DNA of 38,944 bases from JACKBJ01 sp964549495 (GTDB lineage Bacteria > Chloroflexota > Anaerolineae > Epilineales > Epilineaceae): the NCBI GenBank assembly GCA_964549495.1, contig CAZJWJ010000048.1, positions 1 to 38,944 on the forward strand, read 5' to 3'. The position numbers and the translations under genes are program-made. Positions 7,819-16,255 of the stretch are shown in pieces; position 1 is the first letter of the stretch, and each line of letters starts with the position of its first letter. The notes beneath the pieces were generated by a model. It worked only from the letters and a program-made list of their open reading frames with translations. It did no database searches and had not been told where the DNA came from.

Positions 7819-9642
7819 TCACTCCCACTCGATGGTACCTGGGGGCTTGGAGGTCAGGTCGATGGCCAAGCCGCTGATGTCCGGCAGCGGGAGCAGCTCG
7901 GCGCGCAGCTCGTCGAGCAGGGCATCCGGCAGGCGGTAGGGGCGGGCGGTCATGCCGCGGGCCGAATGGATGGGTCGCAGGACGATCATCTCGCGCCCGC
8001 GTCCGTCGATCTCCAGCGGCAGGAGCACGGTCGGGCATTGCCAGATCTCGTCCTCGATCCCGTGCCGGCGCAAGCCCTCGGAGACCCGCGCATCGGCCTC
8101 GCGCAGAAGATCGAGGCGCTGGCGCGTCATGCCGGCCGGCAGGGGCCGCGCCGCGCTCGGCGAGCCCGGGGCCAGGTTCCAGATGCAGCGGTTGATCCCG
8201 TCGACCCCCTTGAAGATCCGGCCGGCCAGACCCTGCAGCCGCTCCCAGCTGGCCGGCCCGGAGATCATCACCGGATGCTCGTAGACCCGCAGATCGGCCT
8301 TGACGCCCACCGAGCGCATCGGGAGGGCCAGCAGGTCCAGGCCCTCGCGTGCGGCCATCGCCTCCAAGGCCGGCTCGATGACTTCGAAGCCGCTGCGATC
8401 CGCCTCGCCTTCCCAGCAGAGCAGGCGCACGCCGAGGCCCGGACCGGGGAAGGGATGGCGCCACAGGGCCTCGCGCGGCAGCCCCAGCCGCTGGCCCAGC
8501 TGGCGAACCTCGACCTTGTAGAGCTCGGCCAGGGGCTCGACCACCTTGCCGGCGGCCATCATCTCCTCGATGATGGGCACGCGATTGTGGTGGGTCTTGA
8601 TCACATGCGCCCGCTGGCTGCCGCCGGTCTCGATGGTGTCCGGGTAGATCGTGCCCTGGGCCAAGAGGTCGTCCTCGATCCCCAGCCGCCGAGCCTCGCG
8701 CTCGAAGACGGCCACGAAGGTATCGCCGATGGCCCGGCGTTTGGCTTCGGGCTCGGTCAGGCCCTCCAGGGCCGCCAGGAAGTCGTCGCTGGCATCGACG
8801 AAGCTCAGGCGCTCGCCCAGGCCCAGCCGACCGAGCATCTCGAGCACCGCGCGGCTCTCGCCCTTGCGCATCAGACCGTTGTCGACGTGGAGCAGGCGCA
8901 GCCGCTCGGGCCCCAGGCTGCGGCCCAGCAGGACCGCCGCGACGGTCGAGTCGACCCCGCCGGAGACCAGCAGGAAGACCGAGCGATCGCCGACCTGTCG
9001 CCGCAGCGTCTCGGCTTCCTCGGCCATGAACTGCTCGATGCTCCAGGTCGGCCGGCAGCCGCAGATGTCCAGCACGAAGTTGGCGATCATCCGGCTGCCA
9101 CGCGGCGTGTCGTCGACCTCGGGGTGGAACTGGAAGCCGTAGCGCCGCAGCGCATCGCAGGCGATGACCGCGTTGCGGTGCTGCACCTCGTCGGAGCCGT
9201 CCAGGCTGGAGTAGGCCAGCTCGACGAAACCGGGGCCCAGGCTGGCCACCGAGTCGAAGTGGCTCATCCAGACCGGCTCCACCGGGTCGATGCCGGCCAA
9301 GAGCGGATGCTCCACCAGACGGTGCAGGTCGGCCGCCCCCCATTCGCGCCCGCCGTGCGCGACCGCGCCGCCGTACTGCTTGGCGATTTCCTGATGGCCG
9401 AAACAGAAGCCGAGGATGGGCAGCTCGAGGTCGAAGATGGCCTTGTTGTAGTCCGAGTCCTCGCCGAAGGCCGAGAGGCTGGGGCTTCCCGAGAGGATGA
9501 TGCCCCGATAGCCCTCGAAGGCCTCGATGGGATCCTCCGGCTGGCGGATCTCGGCCAGCACGCCGATGTGACGCACCTTGGTGGCGATCAGATGCGCGTA
9601 CTGGCCGCCGAAGTCGACGACGGCGATCTTGTCGTGGTTCAC
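7819..9642 (-). CDS. guaA: GMP synthase (glutamine-hydrolysing), long form
   Basis: Predicted 607-residue cytosolic enzyme converting XMP, glutamine and ATP to GMP. An N-terminal glutamine amidotransferase domain has Cys80 (GFCFGHQ), His173 and Glu175 (FHPEV). The ATP-pyrophosphatase domain carries the P-loop SGGVDST (227-233). The C-terminal dimerisation region is about 80-100 residues longer than in E. coli (525 residues) and looks two-lobed: a first block with RSVGVKADLRVYEH and VNxxxW-like GINRCIWNL, then a second block ending DLTSKPPGTIEWE. That plan resembles the human-type enzyme. Start GTG 9642-9640 overlaps the stop of the upstream nucleotidyltransferase gene (GTGA), and a purine-rich GGAGAGGGGA lies upstream. 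Confidence 0.95.
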   Translation of the reverse strand: MNHDKIAVVDFGGQYAHLIATKVRHIGVLAEIRQPEDPIEAFEGYRGIILSGSPSLSAFGEDSDYNKAIFDLELPILGFCFGHQEIAKQYGGAVAHGGREWGAADLHRLVEHPLLAGIDPVEPVWMSHFDSVASLGPGFVELAYSSLDGSDEVQHRNAVIACDALRRYGFQFHPEVDDTPRGSRMIANFVLDICGCRPTWSIEQFMAEEAETLRRQVGDRSVFLLVSGGVDSTVAAVLLGRSLGPERLRLLHVDNGLMRKGESRAVLEMLGRLGLGERLSFVDASDDFLAALEGLTEPEAKRRAIGDTFVAVFEREARRLGIEDDLLAQGTIYPDTIETGGSQRAHVIKTHHNRVPIIEEMMAAGKVVEPLAELYKVEVRQLGQRLGLPREALWRHPFPGPGLGVRLLCWEGEADRSGFEVIEPALEAMAAREGLDLLALPMRSVGVKADLRVYEHPVMISGPASWERLQGLAGRIFKGVDGINRCIWNLAPGSPSAARPLPAGMTRQRLDLLREADARVSEGLRRHGIEDEIWQCPTVLLPLEIDGRGREMIVLRPIHSARGMTARPYRLPDALLDELRAELLPLPDISGLAIDLTSKPPGTIEWE

Positions 9643-10979
9643 CGGGGCTCGCTCCCCTCTCCTCGCGCTCCGGGCGAGCGCGGCGCAAGAGTATGCGACG
9701 GCCGGCCGCGCTCCGGCAAGCTTCGGGATCGAAGGCGGCCGGCCAAGACCCGCAAGCTATAGCCCAGGTGCAGGGGATAGAGCAGCGGCCAGGCCGGTGA
9801 GGCGGCCAGTTGTGGATGGCGATCGGCCAGCTGCCAGCGCGATGGCCAGAGGACGGCCCGCCAGAGCAGCCGCCGCTCGCCGGCGCTCTCGGGCCAGATC
9901 CGCGGGATCTCCAGGAGCTCGCGCCGGCGGTCGCCGCGCCCGAATCGGCCCAGGGCATCGAGGTCCGAGTCCGCCAGCCAGGCGCGCAGGGCCGGCGAGG
10001 TCTGCATCGAGAGCACCTCCAGCCAGCCGACCGGCGCCCGGATCTCCCCGTAGCGCTCGGCCAGGGCCATGGCGGGCCAGAGGAATCGGGCCTGCCCCGG
10101 CCGGCCGGCCAGCGCCGCCAGCGCCTGCCAGCCGGCCGGATCGATCCGAGCCGCAAGGCGCTGGAGGTCCAGCAGCTGGATGCCGCGAAGGCGTCGCGAT
10201 AGCACGTCGACGGTGGCGTGCGCGGCCAGGAGGGCCAGCTGCCAGGTCGCCTCGTCGACCCCGGCCACCCAGGCCTCCGTCTCCGGCTCCGCCGCGCGGA
10301 CCGGGCTGAGATCGAAGTCGATGCCCCGAAAGGACTCCACCACGCGGGGATGTAGCTCCACCGGACGCGGGTTGTCGGGATGCTCGCCACGCCAGTCGAC
10401 CGGCCGTCGGTTTCCGGGCTGTAGCCAGCGCCGATGCTTCCAGCTGCGGGATTCGGGCTGGTAGCCAAGTCCAGCCAGGGTCGACTCGGCGCGAGGCCTG
10501 TCGGCAGGCGCGACCCAGAGGTCGATGTCCGCGCGGGGCCGGCAGTCGGGTTCTGGATAACAGCGCGGTGCCAACCAGGCCCCCTTGAGGAAGCGCCATC
10601 GTAGGCCCTGGTCATCCAAGGCCCGACCGAGCCGCTCGGCCTCGGCCCGAAGCCGGCGATCGCGGGCGCGGCAGCGCGACACGGCGTCGGTCAGCTCGGC
10701 CAGCAGTTCTGCCTGCAGCCCCTCGCCCAGATCCTCGGGAAGTCGGTCGGCCAGGCCCGGCTCCAGCTGGCAGGCCAGCCCGTGCCCCTCGGCCAGGGCC
10801 GGCAGGACCCTCCAAGTCTCCAAGTCGACCCTCGGTGCCGCCGGATGCCGGCCCATCGCCCGGCCCATCAGCCACTCGGTCATGCGCACGCGCTGGACCG
10901 TCGGCAGCTTCGCCACGCCTTCCAGGCTACCCTGACCAGAGCGGCCACGAGCGGTGTCCGGAGATCGTCCCGATTGCAT
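9639..10979 (-). CDS. Nucleotidyltransferase-fold protein (PF14907-like)
   Basis: Predicted 446-residue protein resembling the uncharacterised nucleotidyltransferase family NTP_transf_5 (PF14907). The signature is LKGAWLAPRCYPEP followed by RADIDLWVAP near residues 130-158: a Lys-Gly strand and a D-x-D metal pair. A second conserved-looking region is VELHPRVVESF around 205-215. The start ATG 10979-10977 has GGAGG 6 bases upstream. Members occur in polysaccharide and peptide biosynthesis loci, with the substrate unknown. It is coupled to guaA through a GTGA overlap, which may reflect shared nucleotide metabolism or only shared transcription. The C-terminal ~35 residues are Arg/Pro-rich and may be disordered. 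Confidence 0.75.
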   Translation of the reverse strand: MQSGRSPDTARGRSGQGSLEGVAKLPTVQRVRMTEWLMGRAMGRHPAAPRVDLETWRVLPALAEGHGLACQLEPGLADRLPEDLGEGLQAELLAELTDAVSRCRARDRRLRAEAERLGRALDDQGLRWRFLKGAWLAPRCYPEPDCRPRADIDLWVAPADRPRAESTLAGLGYQPESRSWKHRRWLQPGNRRPVDWRGEHPDNPRPVELHPRVVESFRGIDFDLSPVRAAEPETEAWVAGVDEATWQLALLAAHATVDVLSRRLRGIQLLDLQRLAARIDPAGWQALAALAGRPGQARFLWPAMALAERYGEIRAPVGWLEVLSMQTSPALRAWLADSDLDALGRFGRGDRRRELLEIPRIWPESAGERRLLWRAVLWPSRWQLADRHPQLAASPAWPLLYPLHLGYSLRVLAGRLRSRSLPERGRPSHTLAPRSPGARGEGSEPR

Positions 10980-10996
10980 TCGGCGCCTCCAATGCC

Positions 10997-11025
10997 TTGA
11001 CCCTCCGGATTGCGATTCCTATGAT
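10997..11025 (+). promoter_or_regulatory. Promoter upstream of the transglutaminase gene
   Basis: TTGACC (10997-11002) and TATGAT (11020-11025) are spaced by exactly 17 bases. The predicted start near 11032 gives a leader of about 205 bases before the GTG at 11238. The site lies in the divergent region between the nucleotidyltransferase gene and the transglutaminase gene. Confidence 0.55.
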
Positions 11026-11052
11026 TCCACGGTCCCACCGCGTGAGACCAGG

Positions 11053-11092
11053 CGCGTCGGAAGTGCCACTCGAGGCCCGCACTTCGAACGCG
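11053..11092 (+). other. Stem-loop in the long leader of the transglutaminase gene
   Basis: Two nested perfect stems are visible: CGCGT (11053-11057) with ACGCG (11088-11092), then GAAGTGC (11060-11066) with GCACTTC (11079-11085). They are separated by a 2x2 internal loop and close on a 12-base loop. It lies about 20 bases past the predicted transcription start. It may be a regulatory leader structure; no T-tract follows, so it is not a plain terminator. No known riboswitch class was recognised. Confidence 0.4.
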
Positions 11093-11237
11093 TCCCGTCT
11101 CCAAGACGTAATAGTGTCCGACTTGTGGAGGTCTGACTCAGGACGCCGCTTCGCTCGATCGTCGATCCCCAGTCGGCGAGCCATCGAGCGTCGGGCGCTG
11201 GCGAAGGATCTGACGGATCATTGGAACGGAGCCAATC

Positions 11238-13529
11238 GTGAAGCCTCGCACCGGATGGTCGAGCGTACTCTTGGTCGGCTTGATGATGCTGACCGTCGCC
11301 TGGTCGATCGGGGCCGCCCAGCCCGCGCCCGGCGTGGGCATCCTGACCCCGGTGGTCATCGGCGGAGTGATGCTGGGCGCAGTGCTCGGATCGCAGCTCT
11401 GGATGCCGGCCGGCTTGGCCCACGGCTGGAGCATGGTCTTGGGCCTCTTGACGACGGTCTTCTTCGCCGCCGGCTCGCTGACCGAGTTCCCATCGGCCCC
11501 CGGCGAAGCCATCGCCGAGCTGGGCCGTTTCGAGCGCATGGAGCTGGTGCGCGACTGGTACCTGGCCTGGATCGAGGTCCAGCGCGGCCAGACCGACATC
11601 TCGGCCCTTTCGGGCCTGGTCCCCGGCGACAGCAGCGATCTGGCCTACCTCTTCTTCGCGGTCACCATGGCCCTGCTGCTGTGGCTGCTGGCCTACATCT
11701 GCACCTGGTTCATCGTGCGCTACCTCAGCTGGTGGGGCGCGGTGCTGCCCAGCGGCTTCGCCTTGGTCTTCAATCTGACCAACACCCGCATGCAGGACGC
11801 TTTCCTGCTCTACCTGAGCTTCTTTCTGCTCTGCGCCTTCCTCCTGGCCAGCCAGACCTTCCTGGCCATGCAGATGCGAGACTGGCGTCGCGAGCACGTC
11901 GGCTACGGCATGGACCTCGGCTTCGATCTCCTGCGCGACGGGCTGGTGCTCAGCGTATTGGCCCTCGCCTTGGCCTGGCTGCTCCCCTCGGAACTCGACC
12001 GCGGAGAGCTCCAACAGGCGGCTCGCCGCCTGGCTCGCGAACCGCAATCCCGCATCTCGCGCCAGATGCAGCAGTGGTTCCCCAATCTCAGCTACCCGGT
12101 CCGCGGCGGGGGCAACACCTTCGGACAGGAAATGGGCCTCGGCGGCTCCATCGAGCTCGGCAACGAGCCGATCTTCGACGTGCGGGTCGAGGGGGATGTC
12201 CTGCCGCGCTACTGGCGCCAGGCGGTCTACGATCGCTACGACGGAAGCGGTTGGCAGCGCGGGGCCGAGGACCGCCGGGAGGCCGGCGCCGACCAGCCAT
12301 GGCGCAGCCAGGTGGCCCCCGCGCAGCCGGTGACCCAGACGGTGACCACCATCCATACCAGCACCAGCCAGCTCTACGCGGCTCCACAGCCGCAGCGCTT
12401 CAGCATCCCGGTGCGCGCGGAGCTGGCCGGCGGGGGCATGGACGCGCTGACCTTCGAGAGCCTCGAGGCCTTGCCGCCCGGAAGCGAGTATCAGGTCGTC
12501 TCGCTCATGCCCTCGGTAGACCTCGGCAGCTTGCGCCAGGCATCGAGCGAGGATCCGGACTGGGTGCGCGAGCGTTACCTCCAGTTGCCGGATACGATCA
12601 CCGAGCGCACCCGGGCGCTGGCCAACGACCTGACCGCCGGCCAGACCAACCGCCTCGAGAGGGTCCAATCCCTCGAACGCTACCTGCGCCAGATCCCCTA
12701 CGAGGAGCAGATCGGCAGCCCACCGGAAGGACAGGACCGGGTCGACTGGTTCCTCTTCGACGAACGACAGGGCTACTGCGACTACTACAGCTCGTCCTTC
12801 GTGGTCATGGCCCGTTCGATCGGCATCCCGGCCCGCGTCGCGGCCGGCTACTCCCGCGGCAGCCTGGTGGGAGACAGCCAGGTCTGGCGGCATCGGGCTT
12901 CGGATGCCCACACCTGGCCCGAGGTGTATTTTCCCGATCACGGCTGGATCGAGTTCGAGCCTACTGCCGCCGATGCGCCGATCGCCCGGCCGGCCGGCCT
13001 GGAAGCGGAGAATCCGGCGGCGGACGGTCCGCTGCCAGGAGAGTTGGGCGAGGACATGCTGCCCGACGAGCGGTCGCTGGAGGACTTGGTGCCCCAGCGC
13101 GATCCTGGTGCGGCCGGCGCGCTGGAGCCGGCCGGCTCCGAGGGACCGAGGCTACCCGTTCTGCCGCTCTTGGCCACCTTGGCCGCGCTGGCCTCGGCCG
13201 CCGGTCTGGGCTGGCTGGTCTTCGAGCGGCCCTTGCGCGGCCTGAGCCCGGCGGCGGGCAACTTCGCACGCCTGGCGCGGCTCGGGCGCTGGCTGGGCAT
13301 CGGCCCCCGGCCGGCCGATACGCCCAACGAATACGGCCGGCGGGTGGCCTCGATCATCCCCGAGGGCGCGGGCGAGGTCGAGACCATCGTCCAGGGCTAC
13401 GTCGGCGAGCGCTTCGGTCGGCGCGCCAGCCAAGCCGAGGGCCAGCGGCTGGAGCAGGCCTGGAAGCGGCTGCGAGCCCAGCTCTCGCGGGCGGCAGCCC
13501 GCCTGGGATGGGCCCGGATCAAGCGCTGA
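11238..13529 (+). CDS. Membrane-bound transglutaminase-like protease (TgpA/DUF3488 family)
   Basis: Predicted 763-residue protein. The N-terminal ~250 residues hold several hydrophobic helices (DUF3488-like), followed by an extracytoplasmic region and a transglutaminase core with Cys514 in QGYCDYYSSSF and His558 in DAHTWPEVY, then GWIEFEPT. A further helix lies near residues 640-655, with a C-terminal cytoplasmic DUF4129-like tail. The family is known from Pseudomonas TgpA and from many actinobacterial and Chloroflexota genomes, often beside MoxR ATPases and DUF58 proteins; none of those are here. Start GTG 11238 has CGGAG 7 bases upstream. It probably acts on peptides or proteins outside the membrane; the true substrate is unknown. 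Confidence 0.88.
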   Translation: MKPRTGWSSVLLVGLMMLTVAWSIGAAQPAPGVGILTPVVIGGVMLGAVLGSQLWMPAGLAHGWSMVLGLLTTVFFAAGSLTEFPSAPGEAIAELGRFERMELVRDWYLAWIEVQRGQTDISALSGLVPGDSSDLAYLFFAVTMALLLWLLAYICTWFIVRYLSWWGAVLPSGFALVFNLTNTRMQDAFLLYLSFFLLCAFLLASQTFLAMQMRDWRREHVGYGMDLGFDLLRDGLVLSVLALALAWLLPSELDRGELQQAARRLAREPQSRISRQMQQWFPNLSYPVRGGGNTFGQEMGLGGSIELGNEPIFDVRVEGDVLPRYWRQAVYDRYDGSGWQRGAEDRREAGADQPWRSQVAPAQPVTQTVTTIHTSTSQLYAAPQPQRFSIPVRAELAGGGMDALTFESLEALPPGSEYQVVSLMPSVDLGSLRQASSEDPDWVRERYLQLPDTITERTRALANDLTAGQTNRLERVQSLERYLRQIPYEEQIGSPPEGQDRVDWFLFDERQGYCDYYSSSFVVMARSIGIPARVAAGYSRGSLVGDSQVWRHRASDAHTWPEVYFPDHGWIEFEPTAADAPIARPAGLEAENPAADGPLPGELGEDMLPDERSLEDLVPQRDPGAAGALEPAGSEGPRLPVLPLLATLAALASAAGLGWLVFERPLRGLSPAAGNFARLARLGRWLGIGPRPADTPNEYGRRVASIIPEGAGEVETIVQGYVGERFGRRASQAEGQRLEQAWKRLRAQLSRAAARLGWARIKR

Positions 13530-13588
13530 TCACGCCCGCCGCGACCTCGATGCTCGGTGGCCGATGTCCCGGATCTGGCCTCGAGCGC

Positions 13589-13616
13589 TTGCGTCATCAC
13601 CGCGCCCCGCTATACT
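13589..13616 (+). promoter_or_regulatory. Promoter of the foldase lipoprotein gene
   Basis: TTGCGT (13589-13594) and TATACT (13611-13616) are spaced by 16 bases. The predicted start near 13623 gives a 40-base leader that contains the GGGAGG ribosome-binding site at 13655-13660. Confidence 0.5.
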
Positions 13617-13666
13617 CGCCCGGTCGAGGACCGCTCGATGGCCGACCGCGCCGAGGGAGGATGAAG

Positions 13667-14728
13667 ATGCGCCGCAACCGATCCGCAACATGGCTCGCTA
13701 GCCTGCTCTTGCTGCTCACCATGGGACTCGCGGCCTGCCAGGGCCAGGCGGGCGAGGAAGCTTCCGAAGCGGAGTCCCCTGCCGTCGAGGGCTCCTCGAC
13801 CGAGGGACAGGACGCGAGCGAGCCGGATGAGCCCGCGCTGGACGAAGAATCCGAGGCAGCCGGCGATGCGGAGAGCGATACCTCGGATGGCGAGACAGCG
13901 TCCGACGTCGATACCCGAGACGCCATCGCCACGGTCAACGGCCAGGCCATCGCGCTGGCCGATTTCCAGCGTCAGGCCTTCGACACACAGCGCTACCACG
14001 TCGACCAGGGCGGCATCGATCCCAACACCGAGGATGGCCAACGCAGGCTGCTATTCTTGCGCCGCCAGGTGCTCAACGACATGATCGACCAGGTCCTGAT
14101 CGAGCAGGCGGCCGAGGACATGGGCGTGGTGGTCGAAGCCGACGAGGTCGAGGATCGCATGGCCGAGTTCATCGAGGAGCTCGGCGGCGACGAGGCCTTC
14201 GAGACCTCGCTCGAGGAAGCGGGCACCACCCGCGAGGACGTCTTCGAGATGGAGCGCGCCAGCCTCGTCGGCCGGCGGATGCTCGAAGAGATCGCCACCG
14301 ACGTGCCCTCCACCGCCGAGTTCTTGCGCGCGCGTCACATCCTCTGCGCCAGCGCCGAAGCCTGCCAGCAAGCTCGACTGCGCATCCAAAGCGGCGAGGA
14401 CTTCGAGACGGTGGCCGAAGAGGTCTCCGAGGACGAGACCTCTCGCGAGCGGGGCGGGGACCTGGACTGGGTCACCCGAGGCATGCTGCTCAGCAGTCAG
14501 CTGGAGGAGGCCATCTTCGGCCAGCAACCCGGCCAGCTCTCCGAGGTGGTCGAGACCGACCTGGGCTACCACGTCATCGAGGTGGTCGATCGGGATGCCG
14601 AGCGCGAGTTGCCCGAGGCCCAGCGCACCCAGCTCAAGGAGCGCGCGCTGCTCGAATGGCTGGCCGAGCAGCGAGAGGAAGCCGACATCCAGATCTTCGT
14701 CGAGGATCTGCGCGAGGAAGCCGGCTAG
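13667..14728 (+). CDS. Parvulin-type peptidyl-prolyl isomerase lipoprotein (SurA/PrsA-like foldase)
   Basis: Predicted 353-residue lipoprotein. Residues 1-24 form a lipoprotein signal peptide with lipobox LAAC (Cys24), then a strongly acidic, Ser/Glu/Asp-rich linker (25-85). A SurA N-like chaperone region follows (about 86-215, beginning AIATVNGQAIALADFQ) and a PPIC parvulin domain (about 222-310) with ARHILC, GGDLDWV and GYHVIEVV. Two cysteines in the first parvulin strand-helix (227 and 233) are unusual and might form a disulfide. Start ATG 13667 is preferred over 13661, because GGGAGG ends directly at 13660 and only the second ATG has normal spacing (6). It folds or isomerises exported proteins. 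It is the first gene of a probable operon with the MBL and HAD genes. Confidence 0.9.
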   Translation: MRRNRSATWLASLLLLLTMGLAACQGQAGEEASEAESPAVEGSSTEGQDASEPDEPALDEESEAAGDAESDTSDGETASDVDTRDAIATVNGQAIALADFQRQAFDTQRYHVDQGGIDPNTEDGQRRLLFLRRQVLNDMIDQVLIEQAAEDMGVVVEADEVEDRMAEFIEELGGDEAFETSLEEAGTTREDVFEMERASLVGRRMLEEIATDVPSTAEFLRARHILCASAEACQQARLRIQSGEDFETVAEEVSEDETSRERGGDLDWVTRGMLLSSQLEEAIFGQQPGQLSEVVETDLGYHVIEVVDRDAERELPEAQRTQLKERALLEWLAEQREEADIQIFVEDLREEAG

Positions 14729-14775
14729 CGCTCGGCTCGATCCCTTCGATCCGAAGAGCTCAGGAGCTGACACCG

Positions 14776-15399
14776 ATGGAGATTCGATGGCTGGGTGCCG
14801 ACCGCTTGCTGCTCGAGGGCAAGCAGGCCACGGTCTTGATGAGTTCGGGGCTGGACGATGCCGACGGGCTGCCGGTGGACGTCGACATCCGCGTGCTCGG
14901 ATTGCCGACCAGCAGACCGGCCGGCAACCGACCATCCTCGTCCGGCTTTCTGATCGACGGCCCCGGCGAGTACGAGGTCCAGAGCGCCTTCATCATCGGC
15001 GTGCAGGCCCTGCGAAGCCCGGCCGACCGCCAGCCGACCGAGGAGGATCGCTGCCAGGTGACCAACGTGGATCTGGAGGGGCTGCGCGTCTGCCACCTGG
15101 GCGAACTGGGTCGCAAGCTGACGCGCGACCAGGTGGAGACCCTCGGTGAGGTCGACATCCTGGCGCTGCCCTTGGCTAGCCTGACCCCCGCGCTGGCGGC
15201 CGAACTGGTCGCGCAGCTCGAGCCGGCCCTTGTCATCCCGCTGGCCGACGGAGCCGACGCCGAGATCCCGGCGGGCCTGACGGCCACCTTCCTCGAGGAG
15301 ATGGCGGCCGATCCCGAGCCGGCCGAGAAGCACCTGCGGGTCGAAGCGGCCCGCCTGCCCGAGGAGCCGACGGTGGTTCGACTTCGTGTCACGCCCTAG
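14776..15399 (+). CDS. Degenerate MBL-fold protein lacking the metal-binding histidines
   Basis: Predicted 207-residue protein resembling the Lactamase_B_3-like MBL group: the opening MEIRWLGADRLLLEG, then GPGEYEV (62-68), VCHLGELG (105-112) and LEPALVIP. In active relatives the first block reads WLGHxxF/LIE and the last IPMHY. Here the first His is replaced (WLGADR), there is no HxHxDH, and IPLADG replaces the His-containing end. CHLGELG keeps one histidine. The metal site is therefore probably lost, which suggests a structural or regulatory role. Start ATG 14776 has AGGAG 9 bases upstream. It lies 47 bases after the foldase gene and 18 bases before the HAD gene. Confidence 0.75.
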   Translation: MEIRWLGADRLLLEGKQATVLMSSGLDDADGLPVDVDIRVLGLPTSRPAGNRPSSSGFLIDGPGEYEVQSAFIIGVQALRSPADRQPTEEDRCQVTNVDLEGLRVCHLGELGRKLTRDQVETLGEVDILALPLASLTPALAAELVAQLEPALVIPLADGADAEIPAGLTATFLEEMAADPEPAEKHLRVEAARLPEEPTVVRLRVTP

Positions 15400-15417
15400 A
15401 GCGACCTCGCAAGCCGG

Positions 15418-16176
15418 ATGACGGCGCCTCGCGAGCCCCGCCGAATGGCGGGCGATCGGCGCTCCTTGGACGCCATCCTCTTCGATGCCGGGCTGACCCT
15501 CTTGCGCAGCGCGACGCCGACTGCTCGCATGGCCCAGCAGGTCTTGGCCGCCCGGGGCATTCCCTTCGAGCCCGACGCCTTGGACGCGGCGATGTTGCGC
15601 AGCGAGGCCCATCTGGAGCAGCGCTGGCATCGCGGCGATTGGTGGGCGACCGAGTCGCAGGTGCGCCGGCTCTTCCTGGAGGCCTACGCGGTCGGGCTCT
15701 CTCAGCCGGAGATCCTGGGCGATGCCGACGAAGGGATCGAGAGCCTGGCCNNNNNNNNNNGAGCGATGTACGATGCCTATGCCGACGTGGCGCATTGGGC
15801 GCTCTACCCGGATGTCCGCCCCACCCTGGACCGTCTGCACGAGGCGGGCTTGGTGATGGGCGTGGTATCGGATTGGGGCCATGGGCTGGAGGCCCTGCTG
15901 CTCGAGCTCGGCCTGGCCGAGGACCTGGCGTTCGTAGTGGTGTCCTCGCGTCTGGGCATCTCCAAGCCCGATCCCACGGTCTTCCACATGGCCTTGGACC
16001 GCATCGGCGTCAGCGCCGATCGAGCCCTCTATGTCGGTGATACTTATGTCAAAGATGTGTTGGGCGCGCGGGCGGCGGGTATCCGGCCGGTGCTGCTGGA
16101 TCGTCAGAACCGCGTCCCGCAGGCCGACTGCGAGGTCATCGGCGACCTGCGGGAGCTGATCCCGCTGGCGCTATAA
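15418..16176 (+). CDS. HAD-superfamily hydrolase (subfamily IA-like), interrupted by an assembly gap
   Basis: Predicted 252-residue phosphohydrolase-like protein spanning ten undetermined bases. HAD motifs: motif I ILFDAGLTLL with Asp23, motif II VVSDWG, motif III Lys in ISKPDPTVF and motif IV YVGDTYVKDVLGARAAG. Motif I is DxG, not DxD, so the usual second (acid/base) Asp is missing, as in some REG-2-like members. The reading frame is right on both sides of the gap, which fits a true length of 10 or 10+3n bases. Start ATG 15418 has no clear ribosome-binding site, and an ATG at 15445 is an alternative. The stop codon overlaps the -10 box of the next gene. Confidence 0.85.
   Translation: MTAPREPRRMAGDRRSLDAILFDAGLTLLRSATPTARMAQQVLAARGIPFEPDALDAAMLRSEAHLEQRWHRGDWWATESQVRRLFLEAYAVGLSQPEILGDADEGIESLAXXXXAMYDAYADVAHWALYPDVRPTLDRLHEAGLVMGVVSDWGHGLEALLLELGLAEDLAFVVVSSRLGISKPDPTVFHMALDRIGVSADRALYVGDTYVKDVLGARAAGIRPVLLDRQNRVPQADCEVIGDLRELIPLAL
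15751..15760. other. Assembly gap (10 N)
   Basis: Ten undetermined bases inside the HAD hydrolase gene. Their true number is not known from the sequence, though coding continuity favours 10 or 10 plus a multiple of three. Confidence 0.98.
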
Positions 16177-16177
16177 T
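16172..16177 (+). promoter_or_regulatory. -10 box of the NHL lipoprotein gene
   Basis: A perfect TATAAT overlaps the TAA stop of the HAD gene. No good -35 box is seen 16-18 bases upstream. The predicted leader is about 70 bases and includes the AGGAGA ribosome-binding site 7 bases before the ATG at 16256. Confidence 0.4.
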
Positions 16178-16255
16178 CCCCGGCGCCCCATCCATTCGAG
16201 TCAGCCAACCAACCCCAATCGCGCCGGCCGCCGGCCGGCACCAGGAGACGCAGAC

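Noticed and set aside
7763..10615. A 950-codon minus-strand frame over guaA
   Set aside because: Out-of-frame shadow of guaA and the nucleotidyltransferase gene; low-complexity Arg/Gly/Pro sequence without motifs.
11019..12941. A 640-codon minus-strand frame opposite the transglutaminase gene
   Set aside because: Antisense shadow with Gln/Glu/Gly bias; the plus-strand frame has clear transglutaminase motifs.
10835..14728. A 1297-codon plus-strand open frame
   Set aside because: Its first ~940 codons read across the transglutaminase gene in the wrong frame with Arg/Pro/Gly-rich nonsense; only the part from 13667 is a real gene (the foldase lipoprotein).
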